DNA of 64,000 bases from Austropuccinia psidii (GCA_023105745.1 JALGQZ010000003.1:46594196-46658195); one strand, 5' to 3'. Positions 32,850-46,606 are shown, numbered from the stretch's first letter. Numbers and translations: made by a program. Notes: a model not told the origin generated them from the sequence alone.

Positions 32850-35632
32850 CTGGGAGATGGAGAGGCCTATGTAAGAGAGATATGAAGAAAAAACCCAAGT
32901 GAGTTTCTTGGAGAAAGGCATAGCTGCTTTGGTTTCTAATTTTTTCAATAAAAAGCATAAAATACATCCAAATAAAAAATCACATAAGAACATAACTCTG
33001 GCAATTCTACTCAATACTTTTTTCATAATGCATTTTAGGCAATTATAGGTTCTCACTGTAAGCCTTCTTTGGAAGCACTTTTTCAAAAAAGAAAAAAGAT
33101 AAAAATGGGTCTTTCTTAGTTGAAGATGATTTAAATTAGAAATACTACGATGTAAAGCCAAAAACTTCTACATAAATAAGAGAAATTCATTTTTTATAAT
33201 GCTTTTTATACACTATGTTTGTTTTTTCTTGACAAAAAGTGGCAGAAATTACTCAAGATACAGTCTAAATTTGAAATATAGAATGATTTAACTTAATTCT
33301 TTCAATAATGAAGAAGTTTTTTGAAATTGTTTTTGAAATTTCATTTTACACATTAAGGCATTTAAGCTATAAATGTCACCTTATAATCTCATAGCGCAGA
33401 GGTGTTTGATTAAACATATTCTTTAAATCAAGAGGTTTAAAATTTTGAGCAAAATGGAAAGAATTAAGATTAAGAAATAATTCACATGGAGTTGGATATG
33501 CTTTAGTTCTATGTAAGAGTGCTTATAGGAAGTTTTACTGAGCTCAAATGAAATGAGTACTGCATACTTTTATCTCCGATCATTATTCTAAATCATGATT
33601 TGTTCCAACTCATATTTCCTTTTAGAGAACTTAAAATATGAGCAAAAAAATCCCAAGATGACTAAAACTTAGAAAGAATCTTTTATGAGTGATACCTAAA
33701 AGTAAAAAGTGATCTATATAATAAATTTAAAAACTGAGCTTTTGAATTTTTTGTGCTTTATTAAATTATAATAGTAATCCTTGAGTAGATACAATTGTCT
33801 GTGAGAGTCTCTTCAGATATCCAAAACTAAGAAATTCAATATTCTCTCCAAGCCGAGCTAATTAGAGAGATTAGGATTTCCAGAATTACTACAAAACTCT
33901 TATTTTCAACTTTTTTTTCAAAGCCTTTCCATCAGCTTATATGCTCAATTCTTTCAATTATTGAATATTTGTTTCTATACTCAATAATTTATTATTAAAT
34001 CTCTGAGATATGACTTGATATGAAATTAATATAGATAATAATCTTATAAACTATGGATTTTCTCCCTATAATGAAGATAAATAAATAAGGAATACTTCAC
34101 TTAATATTTCAATAATCAATAAGTCTCTAAATTGCTATTTTATTGGTGTTTTATACCCTCAAAAAAACGCTAGTTATCATAATTAAAACTAATAATATTA
34201 ACGAGCCAAAGTGTAGCTAAATACTTGAATAATTAATAACTGGATGCATCATTCAAATTGAAGCTGTTTGGAACAAGGAAGTCAATATTGGGATCTTTGA
34301 AGCTTTTTATGGGAATAGTGGCACTATATACATGTAATATGCATGCAAACAATCTCAAATTTCTAATAAGCCTCAAGTTCTAACTTCCATCAAGATGTGA
34401 GAGCGCTTAAATGATGATATGTGAGTCTTATAATTACCAGAAGGAAGTAAATCAGGAAACAAAATCTATAGATTATTTTCTGTACCTCTAGGCTTAAAAC
34501 ATGCATATACCTCTTTCTTTTTGGAAACCACAGGGTATATTTTCTCTAACCCTATAAGCTAAGGTACATAGATACTTAGCCCTCCAATCCAAAAGTTGAA
34601 CAAGTGTTTTATTCAAAATAAATAAAAACATTACTTGTCAAAAAGCCTCAATCCCTAAAGTTCATTTTGATAATTTGTTTTTTTAAATACTTAAAATAAA
34701 ATCTTTGGAACCCTTTATTCAAAATAATATGGAGGGTCTTTTTGATATATTTTGAATTGCTTTTTTTTAAATGATACACGTTTTTTTTCTAAAAGTCGTA
34801 ATTTAATCTCTAAAAAACTCTCCAAAAAATGGAAATAACCCTCATATTAATGAAAAGGAAAATTTTCCTTCAACCACTTTGAGACATCTTTAAGAAGTCT
34901 TTTAAAGACAAGTCACAGCTTAATGGACTAGGAAGGTATACTAATGGTAAAGCTCTGGAAGTCTTTATGCAGTTACCAACCTTAATAGTAATCAACACTC
35001 ACCCATAGAATTTGAGCTCTGATTTATTCAAGCTAAAAAGAGATAGGAATTCAATTTCTTTGAAAGGAAAAGTAAAATTGAGCCAAAAAATAATAAATAA
35101 TGAAGGGAAAGATTTCATGTAGGTACATAATTTAATTAAAATTTCTAAGGACACCTTCCACCTTAAACCTACCACAACTAATGACATCTCTTTTATACTA
35201 TTATATCATTTAAAAAATAATTTATATTACTTGCATTATCATTATTATTTAATCATAATATTTGATCTAAAAATTTCAAACCTGTTTTCATTCTTATTTT
35301 CTTGGGTAATTTTCTTTGGTCAAATATTATCTGCAAAAATTCTGCCTTTTTCAAAATAAATAAGCCTCATTAACAATTGGCTCATCCAGTTCTATTATCA
35401 TAATGATTTCAAATATAAAACTCTTCTATTGAACAGCTCCTCAAGCTATCTACTTTCAATTAAAGAAAAAATATGTGCTAATTTATCTCTTAATTTACCT
35501 ATTTATCCAGAATAGAAGTCTCTAAATTTGATATCCAAAAATTTTTAATTTACTGATAAAATTAAGTGAAGTATTTAATAAAATCTTTCAAATATTGATA
35601 AGCTCAACATTATAATGAAGTATATATATCTG
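32850..35632. other. Unassigned AT-rich sequence
   Basis: No open frame above about 107 codons, no repeat recognised. Stop-rich on both strands. Confidence 0.5.
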
Positions 35633-35959
35633 TGTCACAGCCATGGAAACAAGGCAGGGCATTACCAATCAGTACCAATTGAGAATCTTCCAACACCTAA
35701 TCAGCAAGGGGGTTTCATGGAAGATCCACCCAATACAACTCAATACAGGCAAACCCCAAATTCAGGTATTTGCACCTGTATTGAGGACAGGCCTGTATTT
35801 GGTGAATACTATATTTGGGTTTTGCCTGTATTGAGCTGTATTGAGGTTTGAAACCGTATTTTGTGGATCTTCCATGAAACCCCCTTGTTGATTAGGTGTT
35901 GGAAGATTTTATATTGGTACTTATTGGTAATTCCCTGCCCTGTCTCCATGGATGTGACA
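35633..35959. mobile_element. Foldback element built from two inverted LTR U3 ends
   Basis: A 327-bp palindromic insert with TGTCACAGCCATGG at one end and TGTCACATCCATGG read inward from the other. The arms match imperfectly for over 100 bp (GGCAGGGCATTACCAAT, then CTTCCAACACCTAATCA and CATGGAAGATCCAC). A perfect 5-bp duplication, ATCTG, flanks it (35628-35632 and 35960-35964). Each arm is homologous to the U3 start of solo LTR D (5392 leftwards). The centre is rich in AATACAG/CTGTATT. Confidence 0.8.
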
Positions 35960-35964
35960 ATCTG

Positions 35965-37380
35965 TGAGGATGACTCTATATAATTTCTAATAAATAAGTA
36001 TTATAAGCTAAAACTGTGAGTTTGACACATAAAAGTAAAATTTTTCAAGGTACTAAGGGTCTACCATTATACATAAATTTGATGAAGATTCTGAGAGCCT
36101 TTGTTGAAATAACTCTAAATTTATTTATTTTAATATGTACTAAAATAGTCATTTTATAATTATATCATATCTATGATAAGGGTATTACTGTTATAAGATG
36201 TTTATACTATGTAATTATGGGTAGATAAAATATGAAGATCCTTTTTTATGATGTAAGAGTCTCCTTCTATCCTCTTTGGGGACTTGGGGACATCCTCTGA
36301 GGCTCTAAATTTCTAATAAGTAAGCATTTATTCTACTGGAGGCTCACTTTTGGTCCCGGAGCTTCATAAAGGCTTAGGTCTTTTGGTGCCAGGAACACAA
36401 AACTATCATTTTTACCTAAAAAAAAGGGGAGAAATTGTCAGAGACCATGTAAGAAGCCTTGGAAGGGGTATGAAATGTCATAAAAAAATGTGATTAATCA
36501 TTCAATTTACTAGTAATATTTTTAGTAAACATTTAGTCATCCTGAACCTCCTAGTTCAGTTACAACTGGAGTACAACTGGGTACAGATATTGTAGACCTT
36601 GAAAGCCAGAGATATTTGTCAGGTTTTGAGCTACAGGGGAAAAAGGAATACGTAAATGTAGGTCTTGATTAGATCTTCAATGAAGTATGATTTATGCCTC
36701 CCCTTTTCTTCTGACAATCATTTTTCATGATATTGAAATATAAATGAGAAATTACTGGGGGACTTAATTCATTTTTTGATTTGGTACCACTAAATAAATA
36801 CTTTCTATAGTCTATGGAAAAGCTACAGGATTTTTAAGATTTTTGAAGCTTTATTTTTTACCTATAAAAAAATTGAAAAAGATATCCCAGTCTTGTTTTG
36901 GGCTACAGGGTCGATAAATGGCTAAACCTTAAGAGCTTGCTGAGATATTTGATGGGAATTTACTTTTGAGGGAGTCTGTTGAAACCCACTTTAATATTTT
37001 GAGGTTTCTTATCTTAAGAAGCTATATCTTTTTAAAAACTCTTTTATCTGAGTAATTTATTGTCCCATTCGGGTAAGCATTATTCCTACTGAAAGAGGCT
37101 ATTTTCCTCTTTTATTTCATGCTGTTATGTGATCTATTTAATCATTATTTCCCTCATCAAGTATGTTTTTTGATACTATTACTGATATTATTTGATATCA
37201 TCATTTTGAAATTGTTTTTTGTCACAAGCTAAAAATAAAGATATCTTTCCACTTCATTTATCCTCCTTATCTATGGAGCTTGGATTACTCTAAATTAGAA
37301 GACCTCAGACAAATTGAGATACCTTTTCACTTAAAAACCCCATTAAAATATATGATTGATTATGAGAATTTCCATCCCTT
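35965..37380. other. Unassigned AT-rich sequence
   Basis: No gene or repeat recognised. The missing U3 of element O's 5' LTR is not found here. Confidence 0.5.
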
Positions 37381-38165
37381 ATTGAATAATATTTTCAGGA
37401 GGATTAATCAAGGATCAAGCTCTTTGGGTTCTTCAATAAAAATCACCTCAATCATCAGGTATTAGTTCTTTTCAAGAATGTAGTATTCCCCAAAGGTAAT
37501 ACTTGCAGTTCTCAATTCAAGGGAAGCTCAAGAGGTAGCTCCAAATAAGTTGTCAAGTGTCAATACTCCATAAATAAACCTTGGAAATAACACTCATTCA
37601 ATACATTATCTTTCCATAGAGACCTGTATTTCAGCCATAGAGCCTGGGAATATCATTCAACCCAGTTAATTTCTCAATTTGGTCAGGTGTACATTTTCTC
37701 AAGAAATCAATACAGCTTCAAGGATTCAATACAGACCATTTGTCAGTCTGAGGAAGTCAAGCTCTCAACTTGTCATATATACCAGACTTTCCTTCAACAC
37801 TGGGGTTTCCCCCTGTTAATTGATCTACTAGAATTTTTTCATGTATCCTGATATTGTATACTGATACTATTAAGTTATTAGTTTTCACCTCTTTTATTTC
37901 CTGTCAAGGGATATTTAATGGTCATATCCTTTACCAATTCCATTTTTCTTTTTGGTAGGTTGAAACCATGAATAAAGGACTTACTTTGGCGGCTCTTTGG
38001 TCATTGTAGTCCTTCTTCTTATTTCTGCATATTTTGTACTTGCACCCTTCTTGTATTGAAGGAATATATTATTATCCTATTTCTTTTATTTTTTTGAAGT
38101 CTTAAAAGTGAGCTCCCTTATTCCTGAGTGCCAGGACACTGTTTTTTCCAAGAGACCCTGTGACA
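37381..38165 (+). repeat. 5' LTR remnant of element O
   Basis: Homologous to 55745-56550 of the 3' LTR from the AATAATATTTTCAG segment onward, ending CCCTGTGACA. The U3 part left of 37381 has no match, so the LTR is truncated by about 600 bp. It carries GTTAATTGATCTAC (37815-37828), the self-primer motif. Confidence 0.75.
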
Positions 38166-38179
38166 TTAGATTAATTGAC
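38166..38179 (+). other. Self-primer binding site of element O
   Basis: TTAGATTAATTGAC directly after the 5' LTR. Bases 2-14 pair with GTTAATTGATCTAC at 37815-37828, with two G-U pairs. Confidence 0.65.
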
Positions 38180-38440
38180 TCATAATTGATTCTTTCATTA
38201 TTATTTTCAAAACTTTCAATTAATCAAATATGCCACTTTCACTATCTTATCAGATTTTTCTTTTGTATTAAGATATTTTGGCCGACCATTGTGAGTCATT
38301 TTCTATTCCATTAAATTTTAATTCAGGTCACATTTTAATTTTGATTTTGAAATTGGTTTCAAAATTTATTTAATCCACAATCTTCATTAATAAAGGGTTA
38401 TTTTGATTTATTCTTCAAGGATTTTGGTTCATACCAATAT
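38180..38440 (+). repeat. 5' leader of element O, first part
   Basis: Non-coding TTGATT/CAAGG-type leader that ends at AATAT (38436-38440), the target duplication of element J, and continues at 49145. Confidence 0.6.
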
Positions 38441-40465
38441 TGTAAGGTTTGACTATGAAACAATAAGTAAAAATTACTAATTTATTACTTATTGTACTCT
38501 GAATGTCCTTATGAATTGAATAAATAAGATTAAAAATATAATAATAATAAATGATTATTATTATTATGGCGTAAAATAATTATATTATTAAATAAATACA
38601 ATAATATAATTTATATTATAAAAATATAATATAATAAATAAATATATTAATATAAGATAATTAATATATTTAAACAGCTCTTTATTATTGTTACCAACAA
38701 ATAATAAAGGCGTAAAAAATTGTTTTTTATTAATAAAAAACAATTAATAACAATAATATTACTAATATTAAAGTTATGAATTAATATAAATACTATTTAT
38801 ATTAATTAAAGAATTATTAAAAGAGTAATAATAGAGAAATTATTATAATAAGAGAAAATAACCTACTTTTAACACTTAATATAATAATTTTGAAGTATTT
38901 TACGCCAAAAAATATAAATACAACCTTTTCAAATTGTATTTACAATAAAAATAAAGAAAATTACAAATTATTCTGGATTTTTACGTGGAAATGAGTTTTA
39001 GAGAGATTTTTAACAAAAACAATTAAATAAATGATTTAATCACGTCAAAATAGATGATTATAGCAAGGTGGTCTTTGGTCTTTAATAATATAACAGTTTT
39101 ATATATAAAGAATAAAGAAATTACCTTTGATTTAATTGATTTAATGTTTTTGATGCGTCTGAGGGGAAAATAGAGTAAAAAGAGCTCTATTTATAGTAAA
39201 TACCTCCCTCCTAGAGTCCAACAGGCTTCTAGTAGACGTGTACTGATCATATCCACTGGAATTGATCAATATTTTAAGGTTTGAGGGTGATTACATCATG
39301 ATCAAACCATATTACATCATTATTACACCATTATTTAGAGTTATCACTATAACTCTAAGTTTGATGACATCAGAGGCTTGGCAGAACCCCAAATTTCGTG
39401 GATTTTATTAGTTTTAATCATAAACTAATAGTATTCACCAATTTTATCACTCTTAAGACTGTTAAACTTAAATTAAGGTTACAGTATGTGATCATAACTG
39501 CTCAAATTAAGCTCAAACTTTGATCCTCAATAACCTTTAAGATTTACACGCTACAGCAATTCAGAGAGTGAATTCTGATAGCCTGACATAACCTTATTAT
39601 GCTGCCAAGAGCTTTTCATTACATCATCAAAACTCTAATTTTGATGATTTTTCTTGTAACTCATCTTTTCTGTCGAAATTCAACATTTTAAACTTCAAAC
39701 CTTGATTTCAGGGGGTTATACCCTGAATTTAATAATAAAAATTACATCATTCTTCACGAATGAACTAGTAGAATCCAACTGTATACTTTTTTTTAAGTTT
39801 GGAGCACTTTCACAACAAAGTGGTCAACAGCTCTGTTGATTTTTATCAATATTTCATCATAGGTTTTAACCTTGTTTATAACTTGTAAAATAAAGTTCAT
39901 ATCTGTGTTTTTACAGTAATTACGTGGTAACTTTATTTTTGGTTCATCATTCTATCATGTATATTTTAGGAGATATTAGCTATGATCCTTGAATATATGC
40001 GTTGACCAAAAAAGTGCATATATTCAGGATAATTCTTTAAGTATTAACTTTGGGAATTAGCTTATTAATTGTTTTATGTGTGGATTTTCATGGGGAATCC
40101 ACTGGTACAATTTATTTCACATGTTGTTTCATTAGTTCTTGAGATAAATAAGGTTTTATGGTTTTTATAAGGTATTTTACCTTATAATTCCTTAAATATT
40201 GACTTTACAGATATGCCATAAAAATGGTATATGTGTATTTTTCCATGGGGAATCCAATGGTATAATTTGTTTTACATGTTGATTCATTGGTTTTTAAGTT
40301 AAACCAATTTTAGTACCAATTTATGGTATTTTTTGTATATTTGAGTAATTATTTTGAATGTATAATTATTCTAATTAATTTTAATATAATTATATTAAAG
40401 GTATAACTATTATTAATCTTTTTTGTGACCTTATTGGGTATGTGGTCATATCTCAAAGGCTCACA
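38441..40465 (-). repeat. 3' LTR of element J
   Basis: 2025 bp, starting TGTGAGCC and ending CTTACA on the minus strand. It is very AT-rich, with a 28-bp perfect palindrome at 38718-38745 and GGCGTAAAA motifs in both orientations (38567, 38709, 38899). Confidence 0.97.
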
Positions 40466-40483
40466 TTCCCTACCACCAAAAAA
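40466..40483 (-). other. Purine tract of element J
   Basis: Minus strand TTTTTTGGTGGTAGGGAA directly before the 3' LTR. The GGTGGTAGGGAA part is the likely plus-strand primer. Confidence 0.55.
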
Positions 40484-40582
40484 GATTGTACCACAATCTG
40501 ATATATGTGATTAGGGTATCATCCACTGTCCTACCTCTTCAATAGACTTTGTTAGTCTTGAAGCTCAATAATGCTTAACTTT

Positions 40583-43500
40583 TTATTTTTCAGGTTTTCT
40601 TTCATGTCTGAACCTTCTTAGTAATTTATCAGCATTTTTTATATCTTTCTCAAGTAGCCATTCATCTTCTTGAGTTGAATTTGCATACCTTACAAGGTAT
40701 TCCCTTTCTTTTTTGTTTCTTGTCCTTCTTTCTTTAAGGACTTTTACTATTTTCTTTTCCTCTCCTTCCTCCAAGGGGGGAATTTCAAGTGGGGGTTTAT
40801 TTCTTAGTGGAAATAATTCCTTATCACTTGAACTGTAAGGTTTTATCAGACTTACAGGGAAAGTTGGGTGTTTGTTCATTAGTTCACCTGTGAGTTCTAA
40901 TTGCACAGCATTGGGTCCATGAAGTGCTTTTATCATAAATGGTCCTGCAAAGGAATCTTTCAATTTCTTTGGGCCTTTTATGTTATTGAAATTAAGGGTT
41001 TATACTAAAACTAAGTCCCCTATATTGAAGTCAGGTGGTTTATGACTTTTATCCCATCTTTCTTTTGCATATTTAAAAGAATCTTGCATGCATCTGTTTG
41101 CATGGTGTCTTGCTTTGTCAAGCATTATCTTGAAACTACTTGCTGTTGGACGTATATCCACTAAGTCCTTTTTGAGGGTATCATAAGGAAGTCTTGGATT
41201 CCAACCTTTCTCTAGCATTGCTGGTGTTTTGCCAGTAGAAGAATGGATTGATGTCTTATATGCCAGTTCAAGTGCTGGTATTAGTGTACACCAATCATGG
41301 GTAAAACCATCAGAATCTTTGAATTCTAGCCCATAAGCACAGAATCTTCTGATCATATCCTCTAGGGTTTGTATCATTCTTTCTGCTAGACCATCAGTTT
41401 GAGGATGATAAGCTGTTGAGAATGATAACTTTGTCCCAAACAAGTTATGGAGGTTTGTCCATAATGCTGAAGTGAACTTTGGGTCTCTGTCACTTATAAT
41501 ATTTTGGAATAAGCCTGTGTGGCTAATGACTTTATTCCATATCATTATGGCTGTATCCATAGCTGTGTCATCTTTATGACATGGTAAGAACATGGGAGTT
41601 TTACTGTACCTGTCAACTAACACTAGACATGCATTATAACTCCTGTCTCCTCCTGGAGGTAAGGCTGTTACCCAATCCATATGAACTATTTCCCATGGGG
41701 ATTTTGGTTCTTGGATTTGGATCATCATTCCAAATTTCTTTCCTGTGGCTCTGTTGGCTTTTTGGCATCTGTCACAGGTTTGGCAGTACTCTGCAACATC
41801 TTTCTTCCAATTTGGCCACCAAGAGCAGGTTTTCACCCTCTCTAGTGTCCTATCTTCTGAGAGATGTCCAGATGCAACACTATCATGACACTCATGTAAA
41901 ATAGTGTTTATTAGTGTTCTGTCTGTTAAGGCCATAACACATGTGTGTTTTGTTCTATGGTAAAGGATTCCATCAAGGAGGTGGAATCTTCCTTCATCAT
42001 ATGCCTTTTTCCATATTTCATCTAGTTTTGATGAAAGTGATGGATCTTTGCAGTCTTTCATTAGAAGTTGGCTTAAGATATGGCAATTTTTGTCTGTCTT
42101 ATAGCTTTCTTTAACTTGGTTAAAGAATTCTGTGCCAATGTCTGTAACACATATTCCTTCTATATGGTGCTCTTCTTGTGGTACCCATGCTGGATTGTCA
42201 GGGGTATTTGCTAGAGCCCATCTGCTAAGACCATCTGCATTTTTATGAATATTTCCAGATTTATGAACAATAGTCATATTTCCTCTATATTCTTGGATAG
42301 CAATTTGCCATCTCAGCATATGTCTATTTGGAGTCTTCATATTTAATAGTGATTTCACAGCATTACAGTCTGTGATTACATCAAATACTGTGCCATCCAA
42401 ATAATAATGCAGTTTTTCTAAAGCCCACACTAGGCATAAGCATTCCATTTGGCTTGCTCCATACCTTGCTTCTGTTGGCTTTATTTGCCTTGAAATGAAA
42501 CAAATTGGTCCTTCCACTGGTTTATCATTGATAATTTGTGTTTGGTGAAGTGCAGCACCTAGTCCTTCTCCACAAGCATCAATGTACAGTTTGAAGGGTA
42601 GTTTCCAATCTGGCATCAGAAGAAATGGGGCATTTGTTAAGGAATTTTTCAATTCTTCATATGCCTTGACTCTTTCTTCTGTCATCTCATAGACTGTTTG
42701 TTGGTCACATAGCTTATACAAGGATTTAGCAATCTTTGCAAAGTCCTTTATATGCTGTCTGTAGTAACCAGCAAATCCTAGAAATGATTGCATTTCTTTT
42801 TTGGTTTGAGGCATTGGTTTAAGTAGTACTGCTGCTACTTTATTTTTGTCTATGCCTAGAATAAGGCCAGATACTACATGTCCTAGGGCTTTTAATTCAC
42901 TATATGCAAAATGACACTTTTTCAATGAAATTTTCATATTTACTTGGACTATTTTCTGTAGTACCCTTTCTAGTCTTGTCAGGTGATTTTCCCAAGTTTC
43001 TGAGCAAACTATGATATCATCAATGTAGATTATTAACCATCCTTCTGATAATTCTTCAGGAAATATGGTATTCATCATTCTTTGATAATGGGAAGGTGCA
43101 TTTTTTATCCCAAATGGCATTCTTAAGTATTCAAAAATTCCACAATGGACTATTATTCTTAGTAGTTTCTTGGCATTGTCTGTTAAGACATTTTGATGAA
43201 AACCCTTAAGAGCATCCATAGCTGTGATGAACTTAGCTTGTGACAATTGGGTCAATTTCTCATGGATTCTGGGTATTGGATATCTGTCTGGAATGGTATA
43301 GGTATTCAGGGCTCTGAAGTCTCCTACCATCCTTGATTTTCCATTATGCCAAGTTATAATGACAGGTGTAGTAACTTCTACTTGTTCATTATGTCCAACC
43401 TTTCTTAATACTCCAAGGTCCATTAATTCTTTAATGTGCACCTCTAGGGCTTCTCTAGCTCTTGGGCTGGCTGGATAAGCAGGTCTTCTTAATAAAGGTG

Positions 43501-46381
43501 GGTAAGGTTTTTCTACATTAAGAATTATATCCACTTCATGTCCAATTATGGCACCTAGTGGCTCTTTGTCAGTTGCAAAGGCATTTTTATACTTAAATAA
43601 GAGGTCAATCAATTTTTCTTTCATTTTTTCTGTTAATTCTTGATTGAATTCTGCCTCTTTGAGTTGTTCAGATATAAAAAGTTCTTTTTCTGGAATTTTT
43701 TCCTCATTCTTAATAACTGTGATTTGTTTTTTGTTATTTAAGAATCCAAACTTTTGTCTTTTATTATCTCCTATGGTAAAATATCTATCCTTTTGGTTGG
43801 AGATATCTATACCATAGATTGATAAGTAGTCATTCCCAAGTATGAAATGATTACTAGTACAGTTGTCCATTACTACAAACTCTACTTTGATTCTGACACA
43901 TTGTGAGGGATGAGGAAAAATTAGTGTTAAATCAATTATTCCAAGGGGCTTCATGCTCTCACTTGCACTACTAAATTTGACACCTTGTATTGGCATAAGT
44001 TTTTCTTGCCAGTCTGGGACAATGCTTTTTAAATAACTTTTGCCAACACAAGTGCAATATGCTCCTGTATCCAAGTTAACCTTTCCTTCTTGGTTATCAA
44101 CCATAACAATACTAATACTTGATTTTCCAGCTGTATATCCCATTCCTCTTGCAGGTTTGGTTCTATACATTTTGGCATCTTGTATGTTTGTCAGATTTGT
44201 GTCAGATGTTCCAACTTGTGGCAAGTTTGAGTTAACATCCAGTACTTCATAAATTATATCAATATTATTAATTTGTGCATTAATTATATTGATTTCATCA
44301 CTTTCAGAGCTCTCTGACTCTTCTGTCTCTTTTTCAGAGTCAGATTCCTCTTCTTTGTCATTGTGGTTTTCTGTTTCCACAATTTCATTAATCTTTGCTT
44401 TTTTAAGGCAATTATTGGCTAAGTGTCCAATACCTCCACATTTATGGCATTTTCTTTGCTCATTATTGTTGGATGTATTGGGTTTAAAGGATTCTTTTGA
44501 TTTATCTTTCTTGATAAATGGTTTATTTGGGCTTTTAATGTCCAATTTTTTCCAAGTCCTGCCAATTTTTGTTCTTGTCACTATATCTTCTAGTGCATTT
44601 ATATACTCTTCTGTGGAGCATGGTTCTATACACCTGCTTCTTAGGGCATGTTCTAGTTCCCCTCCACATTTTTTAAGTATTTTCATGTGCACCATCTTCT
44701 GTGACATTTCTGGGTACAGTGCATTAAGCCTTTCAACTTGTTTTAGGAACCAAGTTAAAGGTTTATCTTTCTCTGGGTCAAAGAAAGAGTTTTCAAATGC
44801 ATTTTCTATCTTATACCTCCAGGCATCATTTGCCCACTTGGTGATTGTTTCTTGTTTCCACCAAGACCAGGTATTTTTACCATTTGTTTGTCTTATGCCA
44901 TAATACCATCTTTTTGCAGATTTCTCAAACAATGAATGTAATCTTGCAGTGATTAATTCATCTGGTATGGCATAGTCTTCTTGTAACATGTCAATTGTTT
45001 TAATAAATGACATGTGGTCATATTCACCTTCTCCTGTGAATGTTGGCCATTCTTTTAATTGAGGTGCTTCTTTCATTAAGACTTGGTTGTTGTCTTGGTG
45101 ACTCAAGTCTGTTATGAAAGGATTTGACAATTCCTCTTTTGTTTTAACAGGGCTTCTTATATGAGAAAATGGTGTTGATAACTTTGGCATATTTAAGTTA
45201 GCCTCATTAATCTTATCCATTTTTTCTGTAATAAGCCTTATTTCACTTTGAATATCATCTTTCAGATGCATTCTTGCTTCATCACTTTTTTCTACATGGT
45301 TCAAAAGTAATTTTTGGTGTGATGAAGTTTTTTCTTCAAATTTTTCTACAGAAATACTTAATTTATTTAATTTTTCTGTAAGATTGTCAATACTCACATC
45401 ATAATTGATTGTCAAAGTCTTGTCTTTGATATCTTTTATGTATTTATACAATTCTTGTTGTCCTTGTATTAATTTTTGAGTATTGTCAATTAAATTCTTT
45501 GGTTTATTATTTTCAACAATAAACTTAATGTTGTCAATTTCTTTTTTGTTTTGCACAACAATTTTTGTTAAAGAAGATAAATTGTTATTTATTTCTTGTA
45601 GTGATAATAAACTGTCTTTAATTTCTTTTAGAGGTAATATACTATTTTTAATTTCTGTTAAAGTATTTACAACATCTTTGGACAAGGTTATTTCTTTGGA
45701 AAATGAGGTTGTCTCATTCTTTGCTCTTCCTTGTCCTTGAATTCCATCAAAGTTCTGGCCATGTTGAAAACATTGTCCATGGCATCCTTTTGGATTCTTG
45801 GGATTCTGTAGCTTGGGGAATATGGTTTCCTCCAATGCTTTTTCTTGTTCTTCTTCCCTTCTTGGGGAAGTGGGTTGGCTTGAGGCTTGCTGGTAGAAGC
45901 TACTGGGGCTTCTTCCTTGGTTGCCTCCCTCTTTTTGGCATGATAATCCTTGATTTTTTTGATTTGAGGTTTGGATGACAGTGGATTCCATCCATTGGAG
46001 TATTTCACTATCTCCTCCTCTTTGAGGAACTTTTTCAGGATGTGCCAGGAGTTCATCACTCCTTGGTGTATTTGAGGCAGCATTTCCCAGTCTTTGTCCT
46101 TGTACACTGTGCAATACTGCTTGTACTGGCTCATGTAGATGTCTATTTGAGCCCTCTGAATGTGATTTGTACCTGTTTGAGTTACTCATACTTAGTTCCA
46201 ATTCAGGCTCAGATATCATGGGCATTTCTGGGACTTGCCTTTGGGATAAGGCACTTCCTTGTGTGGATTCTGTTCCACTGGGGATATTGCCCTTTCTTTT
46301 CCCTTTTGAGGGATCAATTCTACTTCTGAGTCCAGCTCCATCTGATTGGATGGAGTATTGGGAACCTCTTCTGGTAGTCAT
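40583..46381 (-). CDS. Element J gag-pol polyprotein, one internal stop
   Basis: ATG 46381 opens [10 protein letters not shown]. The frame runs 1793 codons to a TAA at 41000-41002 and then continues in the same frame to 40583, so a single nonsense codon separates the last 130 residues. Approximate residues: long coiled, charged N-terminus 1-440; capsid core from 445 ([13 protein letters not shown]); zinc knuckle [14 protein letters not shown] at 643; protease LDTGAYC at 768; RT with MPFGIKNAP and YIDD at 1118; RNase H ([16 protein letters not shown]) from 1264; integrase zinc region with HECHD, SGH and CQTCDRC from 1500; catalytic HMDWV, SDRDPKF and GLAERMIQ with DX35E spacing at 1567-1662. 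The chromodomain (EYLVRY...DEWLLEKDI) lies past the stop. Gag and pol are one frame, with no shift needed. Confidence 0.95.
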
Positions 46382-46456
46382 AATTAAAGAATAAGAAAAA
46401 ATAAAAGTATTTTAGAGTAAAATTCTTTTATGGCAATTTAAAAAAGAGGTGCTCAC

Positions 46457-46606
46457 CTTCAGAGTCTTGAATGGTGGGCCCTGGAAAGTCTAATTTCTTA
46501 GCTTTCTTTCTTTTGGTGATAACTGGTGTTGGAGAACTTTGACAAGTTTCTTCCACCAATCTCTCAACAGGAGCTTGGTTGTCTTCTGTTGGGTTATCTT
46601 CAAACA
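46457..46606 (-). CDS. Possible spliced leader exon of element J
   Basis: A 150-bp stretch open in frame (FEDNPTEDNQAPVERLVEE, then TKRKKAKKLDFPGP). It has an acceptor-like CTTTTTTAG before it and a donor-like GAAG/GTGAGC after it. An acceptor ACCAG lies just inside the gag start, so the exon could join gag a few codons in. Its length is a multiple of three. The wider open frame is 46428-46670. A basic KRKKAKK run could be a nuclear signal. Splicing is inferred from sequence only. Confidence 0.35.

Noticed and set aside
37220..37229. TGTCACAAGC as the start of element O's 5' LTR
   Set aside because: It resembles the family LTR start, but the following 160 bp do not align with O's 3' LTR and the flank lacks GAAGC.
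44289..44903. 204-codon plus-strand frame inside element J
   Set aside because: It lies antisense to the zinc-knuckle and capsid region of the intact gag-pol; composition and position mark it as a shadow frame.
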